Positions 54,063 to 62,556 of a stretch of 64,000 nt of DNA are shown piece by piece. Origin of the DNA: Sphingomonas vulcanisoli (GTDB lineage Bacteria; Pseudomonadota; Alphaproteobacteria; Sphingomonadales; Sphingomonadaceae); the NCBI RefSeq assembly GCF_011761305.1, contig NZ_JAAOZC010000002.1, positions 244,001 to 308,000 on the forward strand. Reading direction: 5' to 3'. A model generated the notes under the pieces. That model was not told the DNA's origin. It was given only the letters and a program-made list of their open reading frames with translations, and did not search any database. The translations under genes were made by a program, and so were the position numbers. The stretch's first letter is position 1. The number at the start of each line of letters is the position of its first letter.

Positions 54063-55885
54063 TCTGCGTCGAACAGCGCGGCGAGTTGCTCCACCATCGT
54101 GCCGCCGAGCTGCTCGGCATCCATGATCGTCACCGCGCGCGCATAATAGCGGGTCACGTCATGGCCGATGCCGATCGCGGCCAGCTCGACCGGCGAGCGC
54201 GCCTCGATCCAGCCGATCACCTGGCGAAGGTGCTTCTCCAGATAGGAGCCGGAATTCACCGACAGCGTCGAATCGTCGACCGGGGCGCCATCCGAGATCA
54301 CCATCAGGATCTTGCGCTCCTCGGGCCGCGCGATCAGTCGGCTGTGCGCCCACAGCAGCGCCTCACCGTCGATATTCTCTTTCAGCAGTCCCTCGCGCAT
54401 CATCAGCCCAAGGTTCTTGCGTGCGCGGCGGTAGGGCTCGTCGGCGCGCTTGTAGACGATGTGGCGGAGATCGTTGAGCCGGCCCGGCGCCGCGGGCCGC
54501 CCCGCCTGCAGCCACGCCTCGCGCGCCTGCCCGCCCTTCCAGGCGCGTGTCGTGAAGCCGAGGATTTCGACGCGGACGCCGCAGCGCTCCAGCGTGCGCG
54601 CGAGGATATCGGCGGAAATGGCGGCGATCGAGATCGGCCGGCCGCGCATCGATCCCGAATTATCGAGCAGCAAGGTGACGACCGTATCGCGGAATTCGGT
54701 CTCGCGCTCCATCTTGTAGCTCAGCGAGTGCGCGGGACTGACGACAACGCGCGCCAGCCGCGCTGCATCGAGCAGGCCCTCTTCCTGATCGAACAGCCAG
54801 CTGCGGCTCTGCTGCGCCATCAGCCGCCGCTGCAGGCGGTTGGCGAGCTTGGTAACCGCACCCTGCAGGTGGGTCAGCTGCTGATCGAGATAGGCGCGCA
54901 GCCGATTGAGTTCCTCCTCGTCGCACAGTTCGCCCGCCTCGATGATCTCGTCGAAGCGCTCGGTATAGGCCTTATAGTCGATGATGCCGGGCGTGTCGGG
55001 TTGCGGGCGGTTGGGGCGGACGGGGAGCATGCCTTCATCGCCTTCCTCGCCCAGCTCACCCTCGCCGTCGAACTCGCCCTCTTCCTGCTGCGTGTCCTCG
55101 CCCTGCTCCTCACCGCGCTCGCTCTGCTCCGAGCGCATCTCCATCTGCCCCTGCGAGTCGCCTTCGTTGTTTTCCTCGCTATCCTGCTCTTCCTGGCTCG
55201 GCTGCTGATCGTCACCCGACTCGTTACCGCCTTCGTCGGGCTCGTTGGGCTCCAGCTCCGTCTCGACCAGCGCGAGATCGCGCAGCAGCGTGCCCGCCAG
55301 CTTGGCGAACGTCGCCTGATCGTCGAGCGCCAGCGCCAGCGCGTCGAGATCGCCGCCGCCTTTCTCCTCGACCCAGTCGCGGACCAGCGCCAGGCCGGTC
55401 TGCGTAATCGCCGGCGCGGGCTGGCCGGTCAGCCGCTCGCGCAGCAGGAGCCCGATCGCGGTGCCCAGTGGCACCTCGGCCTGTGTCCGCGCCCGAATCA
55501 GCGGATCGGACTTGATCCGCACCTCCATCGCGCGGGCGAGATTGGCCTGCACACCCGCCATGCCGCGCGATCCCAGCGCCTCGACACGCGCCTGCTCCAC
55601 CGAATCGAACACGGATCGCGCCACCGCTTCGTGCGGCGCATGGCGCTCATGCACCGCCTTGCTGTGCAGCCGCTCGCGCAGCGCAAAGCCATCGGCAAAA
55701 CCGCGCGCCTCGGCGACCTGATCGGCGGGCAGGTTCCGCCCCGGCATCGGCACGCGCAACTGCTTGAACGAGGCGGAGGGCGCCTCTGCGGTGAAGCTCA
55801 GCTCCAGCTCCGGCTCGCGCGCCATCGCCCGCGCGGTGCCCGCGAGCACGGCACGGAAGGCTTCGATCGGGGTCTGCTCGGCCAT
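54059..55885 (-). CDS. cobT: Cobaltochelatase subunit CobT
   Basis: CobT (608 residues) forms with CobS an AAA+ chaperone-like complex that helps CobN insert cobalt. It has an acidic middle region (about 215-310, rich in Glu/Gln) and a C-terminal VWA domain with the MIDAS motif LLLDNSGSM. The ATG at 55885 shares TAATG with the vapC stop, so it depends on the toxin gene for translation coupling. No cobN is in the window. Confidence 0.92.
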   Translation of the reverse strand: MAEQTPIEAFRAVLAGTARAMAREPELELSFTAEAPSASFKQLRVPMPGRNLPADQVAEARGFADGFALRERLHSKAVHERHAPHEAVARSVFDSVEQARVEALGSRGMAGVQANLARAMEVRIKSDPLIRARTQAEVPLGTAIGLLLRERLTGQPAPAITQTGLALVRDWVEEKGGGDLDALALALDDQATFAKLAGTLLRDLALVETELEPNEPDEGGNESGDDQQPSQEEQDSEENNEGDSQGQMEMRSEQSERGEEQGEDTQQEEGEFDGEGELGEEGDEGMLPVRPNRPQPDTPGIIDYKAYTERFDEIIEAGELCDEEELNRLRAYLDQQLTHLQGAVTKLANRLQRRLMAQQSRSWLFDQEEGLLDAARLARVVVSPAHSLSYKMERETEFRDTVVTLLLDNSGSMRGRPISIAAISADILARTLERCGVRVEILGFTTRAWKGGQAREAWLQAGRPAAPGRLNDLRHIVYKRADEPYRRARKNLGLMMREGLLKENIDGEALLWAHSRLIARPEERKILMVISDGAPVDDSTLSVNSGSYLEKHLRQVIGWIEARSPVELAAIGIGHDVTRYYARAVTIMDAEQLGGTMVEQLAALFDAD

Positions 55886-56271
55886 TACCAGAGTATCTCG
55901 CAGCCGAATTGCGCCATTTCACGATCGACCGTCACCAGCGTCATTCCCTCCAGAAGCGCTTGCGCTGCGATCAGGCGATCAAAAGGGTCTTTGTGCCGAC
56001 TCTCAAAACGGCCGCCGGTTATGCCGTGATGCTGCTCGACCGGTAAATGAAGGAAGCCGTCGTCCAACACATCATTGATGAAGGAGCTAATGCGCGCTGC
56101 CATGCTCGGCATTCTGCCCGAACCCACCTTTGTCGCGATCTCCCATCCGGAAGCCGCACTGACAAACACACTACGATCGCCCTGCTGGATGGCAGCCTCG
56201 GCTACTGGAGATAGCCTTGGGTCGCCCAGAAGCCACCAGATGATCGCATGAGTATCGAGTAGGATACGCAT
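55885..56271 (-). CDS. VapC-type PIN domain toxin
   Basis: The 128-residue PIN ribonuclease has the acidic residues Asp6 (LLDTHAI), Glu44 (SGWEIATK), Asp95/Asp98 (KDPFDRL) and Asp116 (TVDREM). The WEIATK and HKDPFDRLI segments are typical of the PIN toxins that pair with Phd-like antitoxins. It starts directly after the antitoxin stop, and its own stop overlaps the cobT start. GC is lower than in the flanking cob genes. Confidence 0.9.
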   Translation of the reverse strand: MRILLDTHAIIWWLLGDPRLSPVAEAAIQQGDRSVFVSAASGWEIATKVGSGRMPSMAARISSFINDVLDDGFLHLPVEQHHGITGGRFESRHKDPFDRLIAAQALLEGMTLVTVDREMAQFGCEILW

Positions 56272-56556
56272 CTATCGGCGGGTCGGATCTATGTCTTCGT
56301 TGTAGAAGCGATCGAGCTCCTCGTCGGTATAGGCAGGGGCGAATAAATCCTCGTCGGAAATCGTTCCGAGCAAATCCTTCCATCGCCCCGGCTTGCGCGG
56401 TCCTTTCGGTGGGTCGGGAAAGCGAACCAGCCGGCCGATCGGCCGGCCATTCTTCGTAAGGGTGATATCCCCGCCACGCGCGCTATCCAGCAGGCTGGAC
56501 AGTTCATCGCCTGCGCCATCGACCGCAAAAGTCTTGCTAGGATCGGCCTCGGCCAT
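56272..56556 (-). CDS. Phd/YefM-like antitoxin
   Basis: The 94-residue protein has a N-terminal DNA-binding part with AGDELSSLLDSARGGDITLTKNGRPIGRLV, the Phd family pattern, and an acidic tail (DEDLFAPAYTDEELDRFYNEDIDP) that would wrap the toxin. It is followed at zero distance by the toxin gene. As for the family, it may repress its own promoter. Confidence 0.88.
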   Translation of the reverse strand: MAEADPSKTFAVDGAGDELSSLLDSARGGDITLTKNGRPIGRLVRFPDPPKGPRKPGRWKDLLGTISDEDLFAPAYTDEELDRFYNEDIDPTRR

Positions 56557-56603
56557 CGTCGCCTCCTGCCACGCAGCCTATTTCACCGCGCCCTGCCTGT
56601 CCA

Positions 56604-57608
56604 TCAAGCCTTGCCGACGACGCTCTCAGGCAGATCCTTGCCGAACACGCGCTGATAATATTCGGCGACCAGCGCCCGCTCCGCCTCATCGCATTTGTTG
56701 AGGAAGGAGAGGCGGAAGGCGAAGCCGAGATCGTTGAAGATCAGCGCGTTCTGCGCCCAGCTGATCACGGTGCGCGGACTCATCACGGTGGAGATGTCGC
56801 CCGCCATGAAGCCGGCGCGGGTCAGCTCGGCGACCTTGACCATGTTCTGGACGGTCTTCTTGCCATCCGGCTTGTCATATTCGCCCGATTTGGCGAGCAC
56901 GATCTGCGCCTCGGTCGCCGCCGGCAGATAGTTCAAGGTGACGACGATGTTCCACCGATCCATCTGGCCCTGATTGATCTGCTGGGTGCCGTGATAGAGG
57001 CCGGTGGTATCGCCGAGACCGACCGTATTGGCGGTGGCGAACAGGCGGAACCAGGGGTTGGGCCGGATCACGCGATTCTGATCGAGCAGGGTGAGCTTGC
57101 CTTCGGTTTCCAGCACGCGCTGGATCACGAACATCACGTCCGGGCGGCCGGCGTCATATTCGTCGAACACCAAAGCGGAGGGCGTCTGCAGCGCCCAGGG
57201 CAGCAGGCCCTCGCGGAACTCGGTCACCTGCTGGCCCTCGCGCAGCACGATCGCATCGCGGCCGACGAGATCGATGCGGCTGATGTGCGCATCGAGGTTG
57301 ATGCGGATCGTCGGCCAGTTGAGCCGCGCCGCGACCTGCTCGATATGCGAAGACTTGCCCGTGCCGTGATAGCCCTGGATCATCACGCGGCGGTTGAACG
57401 CGAAGCCCGCGCAGATCGCCAGCGTCGTGTCCGGATCGAAGACATAGGCGGGATCGAGATCGGGGACGCGCTCGTCGGCTTCGGAGAAGCCGGGCACTTC
57501 CATATCGCTGTCGATCCCGAAAGCCTCGCGCACCTTCACCATCTTGTCCGGCGCCGCCAGAATGGTGGCATCGCGGCTGTCGGGCTGGATGTTGGGCAGA
57601 TCGGTCAT
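56604..57608 (-). CDS. cobS: Cobaltochelatase subunit CobS
   Basis: CobS (334 residues) is the AAA+ ATPase partner of CobT. Walker A is GYHGTGKS (79-86), Walker B lies in [12 protein letters not shown] and sensor I in FATANTVG. It is upstream of cobT but separated from it by the toxin-antitoxin pair, in the same direction. Confidence 0.94.
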   Translation of the reverse strand: MTDLPNIQPDSRDATILAAPDKMVKVREAFGIDSDMEVPGFSEADERVPDLDPAYVFDPDTTLAICAGFAFNRRVMIQGYHGTGKSSHIEQVAARLNWPTIRINLDAHISRIDLVGRDAIVLREGQQVTEFREGLLPWALQTPSALVFDEYDAGRPDVMFVIQRVLETEGKLTLLDQNRVIRPNPWFRLFATANTVGLGDTTGLYHGTQQINQGQMDRWNIVVTLNYLPAATEAQIVLAKSGEYDKPDGKKTVQNMVKVAELTRAGFMAGDISTVMSPRTVISWAQNALIFNDLGFAFRLSFLNKCDEAERALVAEYYQRVFGKDLPESVVGKA

Positions 57609-57688
57609 GGCGAGTCCTTGGATCTTCCGCTGGGTAACGAGCTTGGATGCGGAATGTGCCTAGGTGCGTGCGCCGGGCGCTGCAATCC

Positions 57689-58381
57689 TCAAGCGACCTT
57701 GGCGGGCAGTGGGAACAGCGTGACGAAGCGATCGGCAAGGGCGCGGTCGCCGTCAATCTTCAGCATCATCGCCCTTATCAGCGAATCAAAGTCCGCGCCG
57801 CCGTAGACCGCGGCGGCGATCGCGCCCGCCTCATCGGCGGTAAACGTGAGCACGGGCGCCTCGGCCTCGCCGCGCGCCACGTCCAGGCCGCCGTCGTGGA
57901 GATGGGCCGTGAAGCTGTCCGGTCCGATGCGAAAGCCGATCACCGCGTCGATCCCTTCGGCCCGCCCGGGATCGAGCATCGTGCGGAACGACATCATCAG
58001 CGCAGCGCCGCTCAGCGGCAGGGTGGGATCGTGCAGCGGCGATCGCACCGCCCAGCGGCCGAGCGTGGCCATCATCGCCTCGCTCTCCCGCCCCCATTCG
58101 GTGAGCGCATAGACCTGGACCGAGGCGGGCGGCGGCAGTTTCTCGCGAACGACGACACCCGTCTCCTCCAGCCGCTCGAGCCGCTGGGTCAGGACATTGG
58201 CGCTGATGCCGGGAACCTCGCGCCGGATCTCCCCGAAGCGGCGCGGGCCGTACATCAGCTCGCGCAGGATGATCAGCGTCCAGCGCTCGCCGATCAGGTC
58301 CATCGCCAGCGCCATGCCGCAGGCGTCATCGTACCAGCGATCGCGCTTTTCAACCGGCTTAGTTACTCTTTCTAACTTCAT
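57689..58381 (-). CDS. HxlR family regulator with C-terminal SCP2-like domain
   Basis: The 230-residue protein has an HxlR winged helix (about 20-110) with LIGERWTLIILRELMYGPRRFGEIRREVPGISANVLTQRLERLE, then a ~110-residue domain resembling sterol-carrier-type ligand-binding domains. ATG 58381 has AAAGG five bases upstream. It diverges from the VOC operon and two matching palindromes lie on its start, so it likely represses itself and that operon in response to a hydrophobic ligand. Confidence 0.87.
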   Translation of the reverse strand: MKLERVTKPVEKRDRWYDDACGMALAMDLIGERWTLIILRELMYGPRRFGEIRREVPGISANVLTQRLERLEETGVVVREKLPPPASVQVYALTEWGRESEAMMATLGRWAVRSPLHDPTLPLSGAALMMSFRTMLDPGRAEGIDAVIGFRIGPDSFTAHLHDGGLDVARGEAEAPVLTFTADEAGAIAAAVYGGADFDSLIRAMMLKIDGDRALADRFVTLFPLPAKVA

Positions 58382-58398
58382 AGTTGCCTTTTATAACT
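58361..58398. promoter_or_regulatory. Paired HxlR operators
   Basis: AGTTA-CTCTTTC-TAACT (58361-58377) and AGTTG-CCTTTTA-TAACT (58382-58398) are two inverted repeats with the same seven-base spacer. Their centres are 21 bases apart, two helical turns. They cover the start codon and leader of the HxlR gene and lie before the VOC operon. Confidence 0.72.
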
Positions 58399-58443
58399 CA
58401 TCGGCGCATTCAATTCAAACCCGATTCGCAAAGGAGACGCGAG

Positions 58444-58869
58444 ATGGCGAAAATGATCTTCGTGAACCTGCCGGTGACCGACGTGGCAAAGTCCACCGCT
58501 TTTTATGAAGCGCTCGGCTTCGTGAAGAATGAGGCGTTTTCCAACGCGCAATCCTCGGCCTTCGCCTGGACCGACACGATCCACCTGATGGTGCTCGACA
58601 AGGCTTTCTATTCGACCCTGACCGCCAAGCCGATCGCCGATACGCAGGCCGTCAGCGGCGCGCTGTTCGCGCTCGCCTTCGACAGCCGTGCCGAGGTCGA
58701 CGCGATTACCGAGGCGGCGATCGCCGCGGGCGGCGGCGAGGCGCATCCGCCGGAGGACGAGGGCTTCATGTATTCGCGCGCGTTCACGGATTTCGACGGC
58801 CACGCCTTCGGCCCGTTCTGGATGGATGCCGCCGCGATGGCGCCGGCGCCCGAGCCGGAAACGGTCTGA
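58444..58869 (+). CDS. VOC family protein (glyoxalase/extradiol-type fold)
   Basis: The 141-residue protein begins MAKMIFVNLPVTDVAKSTAFYEALGF, a typical VOC start, with FTDFDGHAFGPFWMD at the end. It resembles the glyoxalase-like extradiol group but metal ligands are not all evident, so activity is open. GGAG lies eight bases before the ATG. First gene of the operon controlled by the HxlR operators. Confidence 0.87.
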   Translation: MAKMIFVNLPVTDVAKSTAFYEALGFVKNEAFSNAQSSAFAWTDTIHLMVLDKAFYSTLTAKPIADTQAVSGALFALAFDSRAEVDAITEAAIAAGGGEAHPPEDEGFMYSRAFTDFDGHAFGPFWMDAAAMAPAPEPETV

Positions 58870-58882
58870 GAGGAGGCCGACG

Positions 58883-59257
58883 GTGAGCTATATCGACGGC
58901 ATCATCGCCCCCGTGCTCGCCGGGCGGAAGGAAGAGTTCCGCGCCACGGCCAAGGAGTCGGCGCGCCTGTTCCTGGAATATGGCGCGCTGCAGGTGTCCG
59001 ATGGCTTCGGCGATACCGAAGTGCCCGAAGGCAAGCAGACCGATCTGTGGCGCGCGGTGGCGGCGGACAAAGCGGCGGGCGAGGGCATCGCCTTCGGCTG
59101 GGTCGTCTGGCCCTCCAAGGCGGTGCGCGACGAGGCCTGGGGCAAAATGATGTCCGATGCGCGGATGCAGCCTAATCCCGATTCGCCGTTCGATATGAAG
59201 CGCATGATCTTCGGCGGCTTCGAAAGCCTGTATGACGACAAGGATCTGGGACGATGA
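58883..59257 (+). CDS. DUF1428 family protein
   Basis: The 124-residue product (GTG 58883, AGGAGG upstream) has SYIDGIIAPVLAGRKEEFRATAKESA, DGFGDTEVPEGKQTDLWRAV and FDMKRMIFGGFE, which fit the DUF1428 (ferredoxin-like, YciI-related) group. Family function is unknown, with NIPSNAP-like dimeric barrels suggested. Thirteen bases after the VOC gene. Confidence 0.85.
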   Translation: MSYIDGIIAPVLAGRKEEFRATAKESARLFLEYGALQVSDGFGDTEVPEGKQTDLWRAVAADKAAGEGIAFGWVVWPSKAVRDEAWGKMMSDARMQPNPDSPFDMKRMIFGGFESLYDDKDLGR

Positions 59258-59344
59258 GCGCGATCATCGGCAAAGGCGCACATGTGGGCGGGCCTATGGT
59301 TGCGGGATGCGCGCATCCGCGCCCTGATCTGAAGGAGAGCGATC

Positions 59345-60100
59345 ATGGCCGATAGCTTCGTCTGGTATGAACTGATGACCCCCGATCGCACCGCCGCGGC
59401 CGATTTCTATGCGCAGGTGGTGGGCTGGACGGCGGAGGATGCGCCCGGGATGCCCTATACTTTGCTCAAAGCCGGGGACCATCAGATCGCGGGCATCATG
59501 GAAACGCCCGAACATGCCGAGGGAATGCCTCCGCAATGGTTCGGCTATATCGGCGCCGAGGATGTCGATACCAAGGTCAAGGCGGTAGAGGCCGCCGGCG
59601 CTGCGCTTCAACTCGGGCCGCAGGACATTCCCGGCGTCGGCCGCTTTGCGGTGATCGCCGATCCGCAGGGCGCGAAATTCATGCTGTTCTGCGGGGACGG
59701 GGCGGCGATGGAGCCGCTCCCCTATATGACGCCGGGCACGGTCGGCTGGAACGAGCTGCACACGCAGGATTGGGAAAAGGCCTGGGCCTTCTATTCGGGC
59801 CAGTTCGGCTGGGAGCAGGGCGCGCAGCTGGATATGGGCCCGATGGGCACCTATCAGATGTACAAGATCGGCCGCGACTTCGATGAAGGCGCGATGCTGA
59901 ACGATCCGCAATGGCCGGGTTCGGCCTGGCTGTTCTATTTTGCGGTGAAGGGCGTCACCGAAGCGCGCGAGCGGTTGATCGCGGCGGGCGGCACCGCGAT
60001 CATGGGGCCGCACGAGGTGCCCGGGGGTATGTGGATCGTGCTCGCCAAGGATCCGCAGGGCGCGACGTTCGCGGTTGTCGGCGCGGAGAAGGAGGCGTGA
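59345..60100 (+). CDS. Two-domain VOC family protein
   Basis: The 251-residue protein holds two tandem VOC domains (about 1-120 and 128-250), beginning FVWYELMTPDRTAAADFYAQVVGW and GWNELHTQDWEKAWAFYSGQFGW. Such duplicated CFP30-like proteins are common in actinobacterial and alphaproteobacterial detoxification operons. GGAGAGCGATC gives the ribosome site. The stop overlaps the next GTG in GTGA. Confidence 0.88.
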   Translation: MADSFVWYELMTPDRTAAADFYAQVVGWTAEDAPGMPYTLLKAGDHQIAGIMETPEHAEGMPPQWFGYIGAEDVDTKVKAVEAAGAALQLGPQDIPGVGRFAVIADPQGAKFMLFCGDGAAMEPLPYMTPGTVGWNELHTQDWEKAWAFYSGQFGWEQGAQLDMGPMGTYQMYKIGRDFDEGAMLNDPQWPGSAWLFYFAVKGVTEARERLIAAGGTAIMGPHEVPGGMWIVLAKDPQGATFAVVGAEKEA

Positions 60101-60582
60101 CTGAACTGGTCACCTGCCTGTGGTACGACGGCACCGCCGAGGAAGCGGCCGACTTCTACGCCGCGACCTTCCCCAACTCTTCGGTGGATACGGTGACGCG
60201 CGCGCCGGGCGACTTCCCGACCGGCGAGCAGGGGCAGGTGCTGACGGTGGATTTCACCCTGCTCGGCCAGAAATTCTTCGGGCTCAACGGCGGCCCCGGC
60301 TATCCGCTCACGCAGGCGATCTCGCTGCAGGTGTTGACCGAAGATCAGGCCGAGACCGATCGGTACTGGGACGCGCTCCTGACGAACGGCGGCCAGGCCA
60401 GCGCCTGCGGATGGTGCCGGGATCGCTGGGGTCTGCATTGGCAGATCACGCCGCGCGCGATGGTCGCAATGCTGCAAAGCCCCGACCGGGCCGCGGCCGC
60501 GCGCGCCTTTGCGGCGATGCAGACGATGGTGAAGCTTGACATTGCGGTACTGGATCGCGCGTTCAAGGATGAGACGGCATGA
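60097..60582 (+). CDS. PhnB-like VOC family protein
   Basis: The 161-residue protein starts at GTG 60097 with GGAGG a few bases upstream. It contains TCLWYDGTAEEAADFYAATFPNSSV and the FFGLNGGPGYPLTQAISLQV, LHWQITPRAM pattern of the PhnB/3-demethylubiquinone-methyltransferase-like group. That annotation is historical; enzymatic role is unknown. Overlaps both neighbours by four bases. Confidence 0.88.
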   Translation: MTELVTCLWYDGTAEEAADFYAATFPNSSVDTVTRAPGDFPTGEQGQVLTVDFTLLGQKFFGLNGGPGYPLTQAISLQVLTEDQAETDRYWDALLTNGGQASACGWCRDRWGLHWQITPRAMVAMLQSPDRAAAARAFAAMQTMVKLDIAVLDRAFKDETA

Positions 60583-61031
60583 GCGACGATAACGAACTGG
60601 CGATCGAGCGGCTGATCGATGCCCCGATCGATGCGGTGTGGCGGGCTTGGACCGAACATCTCACCGAATGGTGGTGTCCCAAACCCTGGACCACCGAAAT
60701 CATCGAGATGGATTTCCGCTCGGGTGGGCGCTCGGCGATGATCATGCGCGGTCCCAATGGCGAGGAAGCGCCGCAGGAGGGCGTTTTCCTGGAGGTGATC
60801 CCGAAGCAGAGCGTGGTCTTCACCGACGCCTTCACCGCGGGCTGGAAGCCGGCGGGGCCCTTCATGGTCGGCTTCATGCAGTTCGAAGCGCGGGGCGCCC
60901 AGACCTTCTACCGCGCCGGCGCCCGCCACTGGACCGCCGAGGCCAAGGCGCAGCATGAGGCGATGGGCTTCGCCGAAGGCTGGGGCAAGGTCGCCGAACA
61001 GCTGGAAGAGGTCGCCAAGCGGCTGGCGTGA
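60579..61031 (+). CDS. SRPBCC (AHSA1-like) protein
   Basis: The 150-residue START-like protein begins ELAIERLIDAPIDAVWRAWTEHLTEWWCPKPW, and ends with HEAMGFAEGWGKVAEQLEEVAKRLA, a typical AHSA1/COG3832 pattern. Its ligand is unknown. ATGA overlap at both ends shows tight coupling in the operon. Confidence 0.9.
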   Translation: MSDDNELAIERLIDAPIDAVWRAWTEHLTEWWCPKPWTTEIIEMDFRSGGRSAMIMRGPNGEEAPQEGVFLEVIPKQSVVFTDAFTAGWKPAGPFMVGFMQFEARGAQTFYRAGARHWTAEAKAQHEAMGFAEGWGKVAEQLEEVAKRLA

Positions 61032-61411
61032 AGAGTGGGCCGTTGCGGATCTTCTTCGATGGCGGTTGTCGCCCCAATCCGGGGATGATGGAGATTGCCG
61101 CCGTGGCGCGCGGCGTGGAATATGTGCGGCGCGGGATCGGGCTGGGCGACAGCCATCAGGCCGAGTGGCTGGCGCTGCTCCATGCCGTCGATATCGCGAT
61201 CGAATGGGGCGGCGAGGATGTCGAGCTGATCGGCGATTCGGTGGCGGTGATTCGGGTCGCCACCGGCAAGGCCAAGCCGCGGGCGGGTGATGCACACCAT
61301 CTCGCCGCGTATCGGGCGGCAGTCGCGGCGATTCCCAGGCTGCGCCTGCGGCATATCCTGCGATCGCAGAACCTGGCCGGCATAGCCCTCGCCAAAACCC
61401 ACCCGCGTTAA
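61028..61411 (+). CDS. RNase H-like (ribonuclease HI family) protein
   Basis: The 127-residue protein starts at GTG 61028, overlapping the SRPBCC stop in GTGA. It has the RNase H core: Asp in FFDGGCRPNPG, Glu in QAEWLALLHAV, Asp in ELIGDSVAVI and a final Asp/His region that is less clear. It belongs to the reverse-transcriptase-like RNase HI group (ypdQ-like). Its place in a VOC operon is unusual. Confidence 0.82.
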   Translation: MKSGPLRIFFDGGCRPNPGMMEIAAVARGVEYVRRGIGLGDSHQAEWLALLHAVDIAIEWGGEDVELIGDSVAVIRVATGKAKPRAGDAHHLAAYRAAVAAIPRLRLRHILRSQNLAGIALAKTHPR

Positions 61412-61417
61412 TCTTAG

Positions 61418-61545
61418 CCCCTCTCCCGCTTTCGCGGGAGAGGGTTGGGTGAGGGTCTTCTTCTTTTGACGATCCCTGAAAGAAGAAGACCCTCACCTCC
61501 CACGCTTCGCGCGGGCCCCTCCTCTCCCGCGAAAGCGGGAGAGGG
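61418..61545. repeat. Nested inverted repeats
   Basis: Outer hairpins CCCTCTCCCGC-TTTC-GCGGGAGAGGG (61418-61444) and its mirrored copy (61519-61545) surround a perfect 19-base inverted repeat with a 12-base loop (61448-61497, arm GGTGAGGGTCTTCTTCTTT). It fills the 130 bases between convergent genes. Confidence 0.88.
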
Positions 61546-61548
61546 ATC

Positions 61549-62139
61549 TCACGCGAAGACCGCCGATCCCTTCAGCAGCTGGTAAGCCGCGATCACCTCG
61601 CCGAGTGCGCGTTCGTGGCTGCGGTCGCCGCCGTTGCGGTCGGGATGGTAGCGGCGGACGAGGTCCGAATAGGCCCGGCGCAGCGCGCGGCGATCGGCGT
61701 CGATCTCCAGGCCCAGCGTCTTGAGCGCGCGGCGGTCCTCGCCCGACAAGGGCCTGCCGTCCTTGCGTTCGGCTCCCGCCGCCGCGCCGCCGCGAAAGCG
61801 CGCCTGGATTGCATCGAGCGGATCGTGGAAATCGGCCCAGCGCGGCGGCCGGTCGGCGCCTGCGGTGGTGAAGGCGCGCGTTTCCCGCTCCCAGCCCGCA
61901 AAAGGGCGCTGCTGGGCGGCGATCTCGTCGGCGGACATGCCGGAAAAATAATTGTAGCGCTGGTTGAACTCGCGGACGTGATCGAGGCACAGCCACTGCC
62001 AATCGCCGGGCCCATCGAAGCCGCCGCGCCGCCCGCCGGGCGCGCGAAATTCGCCGGCTTCACGGCACCCCGGTGCGTTGCAGCCGCGATCCCCCGCGAT
62101 ACGCCCGTGAAAGCGCGCCTTCCGCTCCCCTTCCGCCAC
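61549..62139 (-). CDS. J-domain protein with C-terminal DnaJ domain
   Basis: The 196-residue protein has a Cys-containing N-terminal region (GDRGCNAPGCREAGEFRAPG and WLCLDHVREFNQRYNYF) and a C-terminal J domain with YHPDRNGGDR. This architecture is widespread in alphaproteobacteria beside bolA and cobS. GTG 62139 is the chosen start; it is 37 bases from divergent bolA. The role of the pair is not established. Confidence 0.87.
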   Translation of the reverse strand: MAEGERKARFHGRIAGDRGCNAPGCREAGEFRAPGGRRGGFDGPGDWQWLCLDHVREFNQRYNYFSGMSADEIAAQQRPFAGWERETRAFTTAGADRPPRWADFHDPLDAIQARFRGGAAAGAERKDGRPLSGEDRRALKTLGLEIDADRRALRRAYSDLVRRYHPDRNGGDRSHERALGEVIAAYQLLKGSAVFA

Positions 62140-62176
62140 CTCGACCTCACTCCACCAAAGGGCCTATGTAGGGATT

Positions 62177-62461
62177 ATGACCGAGCTTGAAAGCGGGCCC
62201 GTGGCCCAGGAAATCGTCCAACGGCTTCGTGCCGCCTTGTCTCCCGAGCGGCTCGCCGTGATCGACGATAGCGCCAAGCATCGCGGCCACGCCGGCCATG
62301 ACGCGCGCGGCGAAAGCCACTTCACCGTCCAGATCGAGGCCGCCGCCTTTGCCGGCCAGTCGCGCGTCCAGCGGCACCGGCTGATCAACCAGGCGCTGGC
62401 CCCCCTGCTCGCGGAGCGCGTCCACGCTTTGGCGATCGAGGCGCGCGCACCGGGAGAGTAG
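62177..62461 (+). CDS. bolA: BolA family protein
   Basis: The 94-residue protein has VIDDSAKHRGHAGHDARGESHFTVQIEAAAF and RVQRHRLINQALAPLL, the BolA pattern; the family binds monothiol glutaredoxins and handles Fe-S clusters. AGGG lies a few bases before the ATG. Divergent from the J-domain gene. Confidence 0.93.
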   Translation: MTELESGPVAQEIVQRLRAALSPERLAVIDDSAKHRGHAGHDARGESHFTVQIEAAAFAGQSRVQRHRLINQALAPLLAERVHALAIEARAPGE

Positions 62462-62556
62462 AGCGGCGCGCGATTTTAGTGCGAGCAGTGAAGACGGATA
62501 ACAGCGCGTGGACAGGCTATCGCCGCACCGCCATAGGGGGTGCCAAGGGAGTTTTG

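Noticed and set aside
53582-56029. 815-aa plus-strand frame over cobT
   Set aside because: The largest shadow in the window, antisense to cobT with its VWA domain; Arg/Leu-rich and no domain.
59254-59358. 34-codon frame between DUF1428 and the two-domain VOC gene
   Set aside because: Overlaps the next start, has no clear ribosome site and a low-complexity product.
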